Source: Epinephelus fuscoguttatus (Eukaryota; Chordata; Actinopteri; Perciformes; Serranidae). From it: a DNA stretch of 64,000 nucleotides. Where the stretch lies: contig NC_064765.1 in NCBI RefSeq assembly GCF_011397635.1, positions 34,143,132 through 34,207,131 of the forward strand, read 5' to 3'. The notes beneath the pieces are model-generated. The model searched no databases. It saw nothing but the letters and a program-made list of their open reading frames with translations, and was not told where the DNA came from. Positions 12,801 to 27,800 of the stretch are shown here, one piece after another. Each line of letters begins with the position of its first letter. The stretch's first letter is position 1. The translations under genes and the position numbers were made by a program.

Positions 12801-15800
12801 CCCAGGGACAGCAACCCATCCTTGTCACATATGCTTGAGGCTCTTGGAGAAGTGAGAATTGCCAACTTCAGTCGGGCCCAACTGCAGAACGAAACCTTTG
12901 TCAGCAACTGGTTCCAAACAAAGATTCGTCCATTTTTGGCCTCTCCATCCCCCAACTTCCTATTCTGCCTTAGCGCCAAGAACTTCAGCTGCCATACATA
13001 CCAGACTGTGTAAGTAAATGTGTGATATTTTGCTCCCCTTTGAACAAGGTTGCAGAGGAACCTGCAGATTTACAGTTGTCAAGTGTTTAAAGCCTTCTCT
13101 CAAATTTTAGTATCCAGGCATTCAGCAGCCAAATGGCATACATGGACAGAGAAAGACAGCACACAGTCTACACTCATTTCATCAAGCCATTCCTTTCAAG
13201 AAACGACTCATCAGGTAAAGGCAGGTGCCCAAGCTCAATTTGGTGATGTCCTGATGGCATACAGTGGTTACACCCTGCCAATGTCTTTCTTTCTGGCTTC
13301 TTTGCAGATCCTGGCTGTGTCTCATTTGACGGAGATAGTGAAGAGTGGCTACGGGCAAACCTTGGCGGCTTTTCTGGTTTTGCAACCCTACAGGATCTGC
13401 AAGCCCTAAATGCCAACTTCTCCAGTGTAAGTGGCACCTGTGGTGGTAGCATTCCTTTTTCCCAAACTGAAATGTCTTTCCTGTGGCTTTGCAATTCCAG
13501 CTGTCTGATTTTGCATTGATTCCCTCTCGTAGGCCGAATCGTTGTCAGTGCTCACTCCTACTCAGGTGGCACAGTTTACACTGAGCTCAGGGGCCTTGAA
13601 TGACACAAACCAAATCGACCGTGTGTTTGACCGTCTGGAGGAGGGCGATGCTCTGGAAAATGTGGACGAATTCCTGACGGAGCTCGCGGCAGAAGAAAAG
13701 GTAGGGTACTCTTGACACCCGGAAAAGAAAGACAATGCTAAGCTTTGAAGGAGCATAGTTCATACTTAGATACGTACGGAACCCTCTACATCAGCTGTAG
13801 GGGATTCGTTCAAGTGAAATATTTTGTTACATCCCTTCTCGCATCTTGTGTGGTGCACTATGGTATAAAAATCGTCTCATGTCATCATTTGTCAGGAACC
13901 TGATTTCCAGCCTCCTGTCAGAGATCGTAATGAATAGGACCTTCGCCATCATCAGTCGCCATTTCCGCAATTTGAGGAAGCCGACTGGTTCATGTGGTTC
14001 CATGTGACACTGGTTACTTTCCTTCCAAGTTTCAGTCCAATGATGCTGAAGAATGCAACCTCAGACGTAAACTGCACAAACTACCATGTTGTGTGAGTAG
14101 CATTTCATATACAAGCAAGTTTGCATTGCAAAAAATACAACTGATGAAGGACTCCTTAAGAATGTTCCTTTTTGCCCTTTGCAGTGTGAGTGGGTTGGCC
14201 AAAGCTCACCCTGCAATGAGCCCACATAGACAACAAGAAATCACACGTGTTCTACTTGGTTACATGAGAAAATCTGGGTGTCATCAACAAGCCAGGTAGG
14301 AGTAATACAACAAACTGCGCCACGTGGTCGTCTTGTTCCATGTGTATCAACAAAGAAATTATGCTTGCTAAATTGTGCAGATGCTAACATCCATCTTTGT
14401 GCCTTAGTCTGCAGGCAGGGAATTGAGAATGATAATGGGTTGGGGCAAACTTGGGACCATTTTCCCAACACGCAACGTACTCTGACCTCAAAGTCTTCAA
14501 CCTTTCTAAGGTAAGTCATACGTTTTTCTCTCCTTCTTTTTAACCAGTCTTCCTTGAAAACAGTAGCACAATATGCAGAACGTGGGGAATCTGCATAGAG
14601 CGGTGGTTTTTCCATGTCAGAGCGAAAAGGAATTCATATATCCTCTTTGTTTGTGTCATCAGGGGGAGGTTCTGGAATCCCTCTCACCAAACCAGAAGGC
14701 TGAGCTGCTCCTGGATCCAGACAGCGGTGCTTTGGAGGATGAGGTCTTCGTGAGGGAGGTGTTGACAGGCTTGACAGAGTCCCCTGATGATGACCAGCTC
14801 GAGGAGTTTTTTGAGGCTTTTGCAGACATCAATAAGCAGGTGAATGCTTAACTTTGAGATTGCCATATTTTCCCACAAAGTTGCCTTGCAAAGCAACCAC
14901 TTAAAACTTGCCCTGGGCTTGCAGAATTCTTGCCATATCTAATCAGGGGCCCAGATTTAACTCAAAATGATAAATTCCTCAAACGCTTCTTGTATCTGTT
15001 GTCCTTGATGATGGCTTGAGTCATTCCTGATGCACTGTAGTATAAAGGTGCTTCACCAAACTTGCTCTCAATTCTACACTGATTTCAGAAATGTAAAATA
15101 CTCTGCACCCGCACTCCACCCCTACCCCCACCCCCCGAAGTGAAACTTGAATCCTTTTATTTCCAGAGAAACATCACCCTCATCAAAAATCCAGCTGTGC
15201 GAGACACCATCTTGAACCTGACCTTGGCAGCCCTTGCTCCTGAATTTGAAGAATTTGAGCCTGAAGACTTTGAACTGTGGTTCCAGCGCCATTTGACTCC
15301 TGTGATGGCAAGCCTCCGCCCTGGCAGCTTGGTGGTGATCCCCAGAAACATCAGCTGTGCATCCTCAGCTATGTAAGAGACAATATTTCTGAGTCCACAG
15401 CTCAACATTTTGGGTTTGCATCATGATGTCAGACTTTAGCTCCGGACAAGTCACAAAGATGTCTCTTTTCTTCCTTCAGCCTCACTGGTCTTCGCAAAGC
15501 TTGGAATCTCTGCCACTGGACATTTCCTATGATGTCAGATCAAGCATAAAGTCACTCAAGAAGAGATTCCCACGTACGTGGCAAAATGTTCACCTGACAA
15601 ACTGTTTTCAGAAAAGCCAGTTACCACTACAATGACAAGAGCTGCACTGACGCCATGCCTCCCTTTCAATTTTTCTCAAACAGGTTGCTCAGTTCCAGAT
15701 TCCTTCATGGTGAGTTTATGTCTATGGATGTAATTCATGGATCACTGTATATTGGATCGAAATTTACAGGACACAAGTCTGACACATTAACTTTGGCAAG

Positions 15801-18800
15801 GTGGCCGCATTAAGGTATTTCAACTTTTAGTAGCTGTAGCCACTCGAATAACAATTATGCTTTGCTTCTCTCCAGTGCAAAGAGACCCCGGTTGATGGTA
15901 AGTCTGTAAAGTACCAGACATTTTAACTTTGATGACAAGATAGCGTTGTGAAGGTACAATGCCTGATACACGAATATTGTCTTTTCACAGAGGACCACAT
16001 CTGTGCTGCATTTGAACGGTAGGGCAATGACTGTTTAGTCCAGTGCTAAGTTTGCGGTTCAGCTTGTCCTCACAGTCTAACTAAGGTGACGGTGATTAAC
16101 TTGTTATTGCTCTCCTCAGATCTCAAATTGAACACACACTGTCTGTTGACAGTTCCTCAGAGGCCTTGTGCAATTTCACCATCACTGAGAATGCCTGCTC
16201 CTCGGTAAGATTGTTGTCCGTAAGCTGTGAATCCCAAAGAAAGATTTGGCTTTGGCTTCATTACCCTCGTGATAGAAATCTCCATAAGCTCTGAAACTCT
16301 TTGCTTTACTTCCTGTCTAATTTTTCCCAAGGCCACACATCTGACAGCCAGCAACGTTGCCACATTGATGAATTGCTCACTGCAAAGCCACAGGCCATTA
16401 CCTGTAGAGGTCTGGAAGCTTTTCTTCCAAAAAGCTTCTACTGCACTAGACGGGCTCTTATGACATTCGCCACCATGGTAAATCTAATCCCACAGTTTCA
16501 CAGAATAGTTGTGTGCCCGCTGCAAATCTGTATCAGGCCAAAATGACTTTTTCCAATTCCAGGCCCCCAGGGACAGCAACCCATCCTTGTCACATATGCT
16601 TGAGGCTCTTGGAGAAGTGAGAATTGCCAACTTCAGTCGGGCCCAACTGCAGAACGAAACCTTTGTCAGCAACTGGTTCCAAACAAAGATTCGTCCATTT
16701 TTGGCCTCTCCATCCCCCAACTTCCTATTCTGCCTTAGCGCCAAGAACTTCAGCTGCCATACATACCAGACTGTGTAAGTAAATGTGTGATATTTTGCTC
16801 CCCTTTGAACAAGGTTGCAGAGGAACCTGCAGATTTACAGTTGTCAAGTGTTTAAAGCCTTCTCTCAAATTTTAGTATCCAGGCATTCAGCAGCCAAATG
16901 GCATACATGGACAGAGAAAGACAGCACACAGTCTACACTCATTTCATCAAGCCATTCCTTTCAAGAAACGACTCATCAGGTAAAGGCAGGTGCCCAAGCT
17001 CAATTTGGTGATGTCCTGATGGCATACAGTGGTTACACCCTGCCAATGTCTTTCTTTCTGGCTTCTTTGCAGATCCTGGCTGTGTCTCATGATTTGAGAT
17101 AGTGAAGAGTGGCTACGGGCAAACCTTGGCGGCTTTTCTGGTTTTGCAACCCTACAGGATCTGCAAGCCCTAAATGCCAACTTCTCCAGTGTAAGTGGCA
17201 CCTGTGGTGGTAGCATTCCTTTTTCCCCAAACTGAAATGTCTTTCCTGTGGCTTTGCAATTCCAGCTGTCTGATTTTGCATTGATTCCTCTCGTAGGCCG
17301 AATCGTTGTCAGTGCTCACTCCTACTCAGGTGGCACAGTTTACACTGAGCTCAGGGGCCTTGAATGACACAAACCAAATCGACCGTGTGTTTGACCGTCT
17401 GGAGGAGGGCGATGCTCTGGAAAATGTGGACGAATTCCTGACGGAGCTCGCGGCAGAAGAAAAGGTAGGGTACTCTTGACACCCGGAAAAGAAAGACAAT
17501 GCTAAGCTTTGAAGGAGCATAGTTCATACTTAGATACGTACGGAACCCTCTACATCAGCTGTAGGGGATTCGTTCAAGTGAAATATTTTGTTACATCCCT
17601 TCTCGCATCTTGTGTGGTGCACTATGGTATAAAAATCGTCTCATGTCATCATTTGTCAGGAACCTGATTTCCAGCCTCCTGTCAGAGATCGTGTAATGAA
17701 TAGGACCTTCGCCATCATCAGTCGCCATTTCCCGCAATTTGAGGAAGCCGACTGGTTCATGTGGTTCCATGTGACACTGGTTACTTTCCTTCCAAGTTTC
17801 AGTCCAATGATGCTGAAGAATGCAACCTCAGACGTAAACTGCACAAACTACCATGTTGTGTGAGTAGCATTTCACATACAAGCAAGTTTGCATTGCAAAA
17901 AATACAACTGATGAAGGACTCCTTAAGAATGTTCCTTTTTGCCCTTTGCAGTGTGAGTGGGTTGGCCAAAGCTCACCCTGCAATGAGCCCACATAGACAA
18001 CAAGAAATCACACGTGTTCTACTTGGTTACATGAGAAAATCTGCGGTGTCATCAACAAGCCAGGTAGGAGTAATACAACAAACTGCGCCACGTGGTCGTC
18101 TTGTTCCATGTGTATCAACAAAGAAATTATGCTTGCTAAATTGTGCAGATGCTAACATCCATCTTTGTGCCTTAGTCTGCAGGCAGGGAATTGAGAATGA
18201 TAGCGAATGGGTTGGGGCAAACTTGGGACCATTTTCCCAACACGCAACGTACTCTGACCTCAAAGTCTTCAACCTTTCTAAGGTAAGTCATCTTTTTCTC
18301 TCCTTCTTTTAACCAGTCTTCCTTGAAAACAGTAGCACAATATGCAGAACGTGGGGAATCTGCATAGAGCGGTGGTTTTTCCATGTCAGAGCGAAAAGGA
18401 ATTCATATATCCTCTTTGTTTGTGTCATCAGGGGGAGGTTCTGGAATCCCTCTCACCAAACCAGAAGGCTGAGCTGCTCCTGGATCCAGACAGCGGTGCT
18501 TTGGAGGATGAGGTCTTCGTGAGGGAGGTGTTGACAGGCTTGACAGAGTCCCCTGATGATGACCAGCTCGAGGAGTTTTTTGAGGCTTTTGCAGACATCA
18601 ATAAGCAGGTGAATGCTTAACTTTGAGATTGCCATATTTTCCCACAAAGTTGCCTTGCAAAGCAACCACTTAAAACTTGCCCTGGGCTTGCAGAATTCTT
18701 GCCATATCTAATCAGGGGCCCAGATTTAACTCAAAATGATAAATTCCTCAAAGCGCTTCTTGTATCTGTTGTCCTTGATGATGGCTTGAGTCATTCCCCT

Positions 18801-21800
18801 GATGCACTGTAGTATAAAGGTGCTTCACCAAACTTGCTCTCAATTCTACACTGATTTCAGAAATGTAAAATACTCGCACCCGCACCCACCCCCACCCCCA
18901 CCCCCACCCCCCGAAGTGAAACTTGAATCCTTTTATTTCCAGAGAAACATCACCCTCATCAAAAATCCAGCTGTGCGAGACACCATCTTGAACCTGACCT
19001 TGGCAGCCCTTGCTCCTGAATTTGAAGAATTTGAGCCTGAAGACTTTGAACTGTGGTTCCAGCGCCATTTGACTCCTGTGATGGCAAGCCTCCGCCCTGG
19101 CAGCTTGGTGGTGATCCCCAGAAACATCAGCTGTGCATCCTACGCAGCTATGTAAGAGACAATATTTCTGAAGTCCACAGCTCAACATTTTGGGTTTGCA
19201 TCATGATGTCAGACTTTAGCTCCGGACAAGTCACAAAGATGTCTCTTTTCTTCCTTCAGCCTCACTGGTCTTCGGCAAAGCTTGGAATCTCTGCCACTGG
19301 ACATTTCCTATGATGTCAGATCAAGCATAAAGTCACTCAAGAAGAGATTCCCACGTCCGTGGCAAAATGTTCACCTGACAAACTGTTTTCAGAAAAGCCA
19401 GTTACCACTACAATGACAAGAGCTGCACTGACGCCATGCCTCCTTTCAATTTTCTCTCAAACAGGTTGCTCAGTTCCAGATTCCTTCATGGTGAGTTTAT
19501 GTCTATGGATGTAATTCATGGATCACTGTATATTGGATCGAAATTTACAGGACACAAGTCTGACACATTAACTTTGGCAAGGTGGCGCATTAAGGTATTT
19601 CAACTTTTAGTAGCTGTAGCCACTCGAATAACAATTATGCTTTGCTTCTCTCCAGTGCAAAGAGACCCGGTTGATGGTAAGTCTGTAAAGTACCAGACAT
19701 TTTAACTTTGATGACAAGATAGCGTTGTGAAGGTACAATGCCTGATACACGAATATTGTCTTTTCACAGAGGACCACATCTGTGCTGCATTTGAACGCAG
19801 GGCAATGACTGTTTAGTCCAGTGCTAAGTATGAGGTTCAGCTTGTCCTCACAGTCTAACTAAGGTGACGGTGATTAACTTGTTATTGCTCTCCTCAGATC
19901 TCAAATTGAACACACACTGTCTGTTGACAGTTCCTCAGAGGCCTTGTGCAATTTCACCATCACTGAGAATGCCTGCTCCTCGGTAAGATTGTTTTACGTA
20001 AGCTGTGAATCCCAAAGAAAGATTTGGCTTTGGCTTCATTACCCTCGTGATAGAAATCTCCATAAGCTCTGAAACTCTTTGCTTTACTTCCTGTCTAATT
20101 TTTCCCAAGGCCACACATCTGACAGCCAGCAACGTTGCCACATTGATGAATTGCTCACTGCAAAGCCACAGGCCATTACCTGTAGAGGTCTGGAAGCTTT
20201 TCTTCCAAAAAGCTTCTACTGCACTAGACGGGCTCTTATGACATTCGCCACCATGGTAAATCTAATCCCACAGTTTCACAGAATAGTTGTGTGCCCGCTG
20301 CAAATCTGTATCAGGCCAAAATGACTTTTTCCAATTCCAGGCCCCCAGGGACAGCAACCCATCCTTGTCACATATGCTTGAGGCTCTTGGAGAAGTGAGA
20401 ATTGCCAACTTCAGTCAGGCCCAACTGCAGAACGAAACCTTTGTCAGCAACTGGTTCCAAACAAAGATTCGTCCATTTTTGGCCTCTCCATCCCCAACTT
20501 CCTATTCTGCCTTAGCGCCAAGAACTTCAGCTGCCATACATACCAGACTGTGTAAGTAAATGTGTGATATTTTGCTCCCTTTGAACAAGGTTGCAGAGGA
20601 ACCTGCAGATTTACAGTTGTCAAGTGTTTAAAGCCTTCTCTCAAATTTTAGTATCCAGGCATTCAGCAGCCAAATGGCATACATGGACAGAGAAAGACAG
20701 CACACAGTCTACACTCATTTCATCAAGCCATTCCTTTCAAGAAACGACTCATCAGGTAAAGGCAGGTGCCCAAGCTCAATTTGGTGATGTCCTGATGGCA
20801 TACAGTGGTTACACCCTGCCAATGTCTTTCTTTCTGGCTTCTTTGCAGATCCTGGCTGTGTCTCATTTGACGGAGATAGTGAAGAGTGGCTACTGGGCAA
20901 ACCTTGGCGGCTTTTCTGGTTTTGCAACCCTACAGGATCTGCAAGCCCTAAATGCCAACTTCTCCAGTGTAAGTGGCACCTGTGGTGGCATTCCTTTTTC
21001 CCCAAACTGAAATGTCTTTCCTGTGGCTTTGCAATTCCAGCTGTCTGATTTTGCATTGATTCCCTCTCGTAGGCCGAATCGTTGTCAGTGCTCACTCCTA
21101 CTCAGGTGGCACAGTTTACACTGAGCTCAGGGGCCTTGAATGACACAAACCAAATCGACCGTGTGTTTGACCGTCTGGAGGAGGGCGATGCTCTGGAAAA
21201 TGTGGACAAATTCCTGACGGAGCTCGCGGCAGAAGAAAAGGTAGGGTACTCTTGACACCCGGAAAAGAAAGACAATGCTAAGCTTTGAAGGAGCATAGTT
21301 CATACTTAGATACGTCACGGAACCCTCTACATCAGCTGTAGGGATTCGTTCAAGTGAAATATTTTGTTACATCCCTTCTCGCATCTTGTGTGGTGCACTA
21401 TGGTATAAAAATCGTCTCATGTCATCATTTGTCAGGAACCTGATTTCCAGCCTCCTGTCAGAGATCGTGTAATGAATAGGACCTTCGCCATCATCAGTCG
21501 CAATTTGAGGAAGCCGACTGGTTCATGTGGTTCCATGTGACACTGGTTACTTTCCTTCCAAGTTTCAGTCCAATGATGCTGAAGAATGCAACCTCAGACG
21601 TAAACTGCACAAACTACCATGTTGTGTGAGTAGCATTTCACATACAAGCAAGTTTGCATTGCAAAAAATACAACTGATGAAGGACTCCTTAAGAATGTTC
21701 CTTTTTGCCCTTTGCAGTGTGAGTGGGTTGGCCAAAGCTCACCCTGCAATGAGCCCACATAGACAACAAGAAATCACACGTGTTCTACTTGGTTACATGA

Positions 21801-24800
21801 GAAAATCTGCGGGTGTCATCAACAAGCCAGGTAGGAGTAATACAACAAACTGCGCCACGTGGTCGTCTTGTTCCATGTGTATCAACAAAGAAATTATGCT
21901 TGCTAAATTGTGCAGATGCTAACATCCATCTTTGTGCCTTAGTCTGCAGGCAGGGAATTGAGAATGATAGCGAATGGGTTGGGGCAAACTTGGGACCATT
22001 TTCCCAACACGCAACGTACTCTGACCTCAAAGTCTTCAACCTTTCTAAGGTAAGTCATACGTTTTCTCTCCTTCTTTTAACCAGTCTTCCTTGAAAACAG
22101 TAGCACAATATGCAGAACGTGGGAATCTGCATAGAGCGGTGGTTTTTCCATGTCAGAAAAAAAGGAATTCATATATCCTCTTTGTTTGTGTCATCAGGGG
22201 GAGGTTCTGGAATCCCTCTCACCAAACCAGAAGGCTGAGCTGCTCCTGGATCCAGACAGCGGTGCTTTGGAGGATGAGGTCTTCGTGAGGGAGGTGTTGA
22301 CAGGCTTGACAGAGTCCCCTGATGATGACCAGCTCGAGGAGTTTTTTGAGGCTTTGCAGACATCAATAAGCAGGTGAATGCTTAACTTTGAGATTGCCAT
22401 ATTTTCCCACAAAGTTGCCTTGCAAAGCAACCACTTAAAACTTGCCCTGGGCTTGCAGAATTCTTGCCATATCTAATCAGGGGCCCAGATTTAACTCAAA
22501 ATGATAAATTCCTCAAACGCTTCTTGTATCTGTTGTCCTTGATGATGGCTTGAGTCATTCCCCTGATGCACTGTAGTATAAAGGTGCTTCACCAAACTTG
22601 CTCTCAATTCTACACTGATTTCAGAAATGTAAAATACTCGCACCCGCACCCACCCCCCCCCCCCGAAGTGAAACTTGAATCCTTTTATTTCCAGAGAAAC
22701 ATCACCCTCATCAAAAATCCAGCTGTGCGAGACACCATCTTGAACCTGACCTTGGCAGCCCTTGCTCCTGAATTTGAAGAATTTGAGCCTGAAGACTTTG
22801 AACTGTGGTTCCAGCGCCATTTGACTCCTGTGATGGCAAGCCTCCGCCCTGGCAGCTTGGTGGTGATCCCCAGAAACATCAGCTGTGCATCCTACGCAGC
22901 TATGTAAGAGACAATATTTCTGAAGTCCACAGCTCAACATTTTGGGTTTGCATCATGATGTCAGACTTTAGCTCCGGACAAGTCACAAAGATGTCTCTTT
23001 TCTTCCTTCAGCCTCACTGGTCTTCGGCAAAGCTTGGAATCTCTGCCACTGGACATTTCCTATGATGTCAGATCAAGCATAAAGTCACTCAAGAAGAGAT
23101 TCCCACGCGTGGCAAAATGTTCACCTGACAAACTGTTTTCAGAAAAGCCAGTTACCACTACAATGACAAGAGCTGCACTGACGCCATGCCTCCCTTTCAA
23201 TTTTTCTCTCAAACAGGTTGCTCAGTTCCAGATTCCTTCATGGTGAGTTTATGTCTATGGATGTAATTCATGGATCACTGTATATTGGATCGAAATTTAC
23301 AGGACACAAGTCTGACACATTAACTTTGGCAAGGTGGCCGCATTAAGGTATTTCAACTTTTAGTAGCTGTAGCCACTGAATAACAATTATGCTTTGCTTC
23401 TCTCCAGTGCAAAGAGACCCGGTTGATGGTAAGTCTGTAAAGTACCAGACATTTTAACTTTGATGACAAGATAGCGTTGTGAAGGTACAATGCCTGATAC
23501 ACGAATATTGTCTTTTCACAGAGGACCACATCTGTGCTGCATTTGAACGGTAGGGCAATGACTGTTTAGTCCAGTGCTAAGTTTGAGGTTCAGCTTGTCC
23601 TCACAGTCTAACTAAGGTGACGGGTGATTAACTTGTTATTGCTCTCCTCAGATCTCAAATTGAACACACACTGTCTGTTGACAGTTCCTCAGAGGCCTTG
23701 TGCAATTTCACCATCACTGAGAATGCCTGCTCCTCGGTAAGATTGTTTTACGTAAGCTGTGAATCCCAAAGAAAGATTTGGCTTTGGCTTCATTACCCTC
23801 GTGATAGAAATCTCCATAAGCTCTGAAACTCTTTGCTTTACTTCCTGTCTAATTTTTCCCAAGGCCACATCTGACAGCCAGCAACGTTGCCACATTGATG
23901 AATTGCTCACTGCAAAGCCACAGGCCATTACCTGTAGAGGTCTGGAAGCTTTTCTTCCAAAAGCTTCTACTGCACTAGACGGGCTCTTATGACATTCGCC
24001 ACCATGGTAAATCTAATCCCACAGTTTCACAGAATAGTTGTGTGCCCGCTGCAAATCTGTATCAGGCCAAAATGACTTTTTCCAATTCCAGGCCCCCAGG
24101 GACAGCAACCCATCCTTGTCACATATGCTTGAGGCTCTTGGAGAAGTGAGAATTGCCAACTTCAGTCAGGCCCAACTGCAGAACGAAACCTTTGTCAGCA
24201 ACTGGTTCCAAACAAAGATTCGTCCATTTTTGGCCTCTCCATCCCCCAACTTCCTATTCTGCCTTAGCGCCAAGAACTTCAGCTGCCATACATACCAGAC
24301 TGTGTAAGTAAATGTGTGATATTTTGCTCCCCTTTGAACAAGGTTGCAGAGGAACCTGCAGATTTACAGTTGTCAAGTGTTTAAAGCCTTCTCTCAAATT
24401 TTAGTATCCAGGCATTCAGCAGCCAAATGGCATACATGGACAGAGAAAGACAGCACACAGTCTACACTCATTTCATCAAGCCATTCCTTTCAAGAAACGA
24501 CTCATCAGGTAAAGGCAGGTGCCCAAGCTCAATTTGGTGATGTCCTGATGGCATACAGTGGTTACACCCTGCCAATGTCTTTCTTTCTGGCTTCTTTGCA
24601 GATCCTGGCTGTGTCTCATTTGACGGAGATAGTGAAGAGTGGCTACGGGCAAACCTTTGGCTTTTCTGGTTTTGCAACCCTACAGGATCTGCAAGCCCTA
24701 AATGCCAACTTCTCCAGTGTAAGTGGCACCTGTGGTGGTAGCATTCCTTTTTCCCCAAACTGAAATGTCTTTCCTGTGGCTTTGCAATTCCAGCTGTCTG

Positions 24801-27800
24801 ATTTTGCATTGATTCCCTCTAGGCCGAATCGTTGTCAGTGCTCACTCCTACTCAGGTGGCACAGTTTACACTGAGCTCAGGGGCCTTGAATGACACAAAC
24901 CAAATCGACCGTGTGTTTGACCGTCTGGAGGAGGGCGATGCTCTGGAAAATGTGGACGAATTCCTGACGGAGCTCGCGGCAGAAGAAAAGGTAGGGTACT
25001 CTTGACACCCGGAAAAGAAAGACAATGCTAAGCTTTGAAGGAGCATAGTTCATACTTAGATACGTACGGAACCCTCTACATCAGCTGTAGGGGATTCGTT
25101 CAAGTGAAATATTTTGTTACATCCCTTCGCATCTTGTGTGGTGCACTATGGTATAAAAATCGTCTCATGTCATCATTTGTCAGGAACCTGATTTCCAGCC
25201 TCCTGTCAGAGATCGTGTAATGAATAGGACCTTCGCCATCATCAGTCGCCATTTCCATAATTTGAGGAAGCCGACTGGTTCATGTGGTTCCATGTGACAC
25301 TGGTTACTTTCCTTCCAAGTTTCAGTCCAATGATGCTGAAGAATGCAACCTCAGACGTAAACTGCACAAACTACCATGTTGTGTGAGTAGCATTTCACAT
25401 ACAAGCAAGTTTGCATTGCAAAAAATACAACTGATGAAGGACTCCTTAAGAATGTTCCTTTTTGCCCTTTGCAGTGTGAGTTGGCCAAAGCTCACCCTGC
25501 AATGAGCCCACATAGACAACAAGAAGTCACACGTGTTCTACTTGGTTACATGAGAAAATCTGCGGGTGTCATCAACAAGCCAGGTAGGAGTAATACAACA
25601 AACTGCGCCACGTGGTCGTCTTGTTCCATGTGTATCAACAAAGAAATTATGCTTGCTAAATTGTGCAGATGCTAACATCCATCTTTGTGCCTTAGTCTGC
25701 AGGCATTGAGAATGATAGCGAATGGGTTGGGGCAAACTTGGGACCATTTTCCCAACACGCAACGCGTACTCTGACCTCAAAGTCTTCAACCTTTCTAAGG
25801 TAAGTCATACGTTGTCTCTCCTTCTTTTTAACCAGTCTTCCTTGAAAACAGTAGCACAATATGCAGAACGTGGGGAATCTGCATAGAGCGGTGGTTTTTC
25901 CATGTCAGAGCGAAAAGGAATTCATATATCCTCTTTGTTTGTGTCATCAGGGGGAGGTTCTGGAATCCTCTCACCAAACCAGAAGGCTGAGCTGCTCCTG
26001 GATCCAGACAGCGGTGCTTTGGAGGATGAGGTCTTCGTGAGGAGGTGTTGACAGGCTTGACAGAGTCCCCTGATGATGACCAGCTCGAGGAGTTTTGAGG
26101 CTTTGCAGACATCAATAAGCAGGTGAATGCTTAACTTTGAGATTGCCATATTTTCCCACAAAGTTGCCTTGCAAAGCAACCACTTAAAACTTGCCCTGGG
26201 CTTGCAGAATTCTTGCCATATCTAATCAGGGGCCCAGATTTAACTCAAAATGATAAATTCCTCAAACGCTTCTTGTATCTGTTGTCCTTGATGATGGCTT
26301 GAGTCATTCCCCTGATGCACTGTAGTATAAAGGTGCTTCACCAAACTTGCTCTCAATTCTACACTGATTTCAGAAATGTAAAATACTCGCACCCGCACCC
26401 ACCCCCACCCCCACCTCCCGAAGTGAAACTTGAATCCTTTTATTTCCAGAGAAACATCACCCTCATCAAAAATCCAGCTGTGCGAGACACCATCTTGAAC
26501 CTGACCTTGGCAGCCCTTGCTCCTGAATTTGAAGAATTTGAGCCTGAAGACTTTGAACTGTGGTTCCAGCGCCATTTGACTCCTGTGATGGCAAGCCTCC
26601 GCCCTGGCAGCTTGGTGGTGATCCCCAGAAACATCAGCTGTGCATCCTACGCAGCTATGTAAGAGACAATATTTCTGAAGTCCACAGCTCAACATTTTGG
26701 GTTTGCATCATGATGTCAGACTTTAGCTCGGACAAGTCACAAAGATGTCTCTTTTCTTCCTTCAGCCTCACTGGTCTTCGGCAAAGCTTGGAATCTCTGC
26801 CACTGGACATTTCCTATGATGTCAGATCAAGCATAAAGTCACTCAAGAAGAGATTCCCACGACGTGGCAAAATGTTCACCTGACAAACTGTTTTCAGAAA
26901 AGCCAGTTACCACTACAATGACAAGAGCTGCACTGACGCCATGCCTCCTTTCAATTTTTCTCTCAAACAGGTTGCTCAGTTCCAGATTCCTTCATGGTGA
27001 GTTTATGTCTATGGATGTAATTCATGGATCACTGTATATTGGATCGAAATTTACAGGACACAAGTCTGACACATTAACTTTGGCAAGGTGGCGCATTAAG
27101 GTATTTCAACTTTTAGTAGCTGTAGCCACTCGAATAACAATTATGCTTTGCTTCTCTCCAGTGCAAAGAGACCCGGTTGATGGTAAGTCTGTAAAGTACC
27201 AGACATTTTAACTTTGATGACAAGATAGCGTTGTGAAGGTACAATGCCTGATACACGAATATTGTCTTTTCACAGAGGACCACATCTGTGCTGCATTTGA
27301 ACGGTAGGGCAATGACTGTTTAGTCCAGTGCTAAGTTTGCGTGAGGTTCAGCTTGTCCTCACAGTCTAACTAAGGTGACGGTGATTAACTTGTTATTGCT
27401 CTCCTCAGATCTCAAATTGAACACACACTGTCTGTTGACAGTTCCTCAGAGGCCTTGTGCAATTTCACCATCACTGAGAATGCCTGCTCCTCGGTAAGAT
27501 TGTTTTGTAAGCTGTGAATCCCAAAGAAAGATTTGGCTTTGGCTTCATTACCCTCGTGATAGAAATCTCCATAAGCTCTGAAACTCTTTGCTTTACTTCC
27601 TGTCTAATTTTTCCCAAGGCCACACATCTGACAGCCAGCAACGTTGCCACATTGATGAATTGCTCACTGCAAAGCCACAGGCCATTACCTGTAGAGGTCT
27701 GGAAGCTTTTCTTCCAAAAAGCTTCTACTGCACTAGACGGGGCTCTTATGACATTCGCCACCATGGTAAATCTAATCCCACAGTTTCACAGAATAGTTGT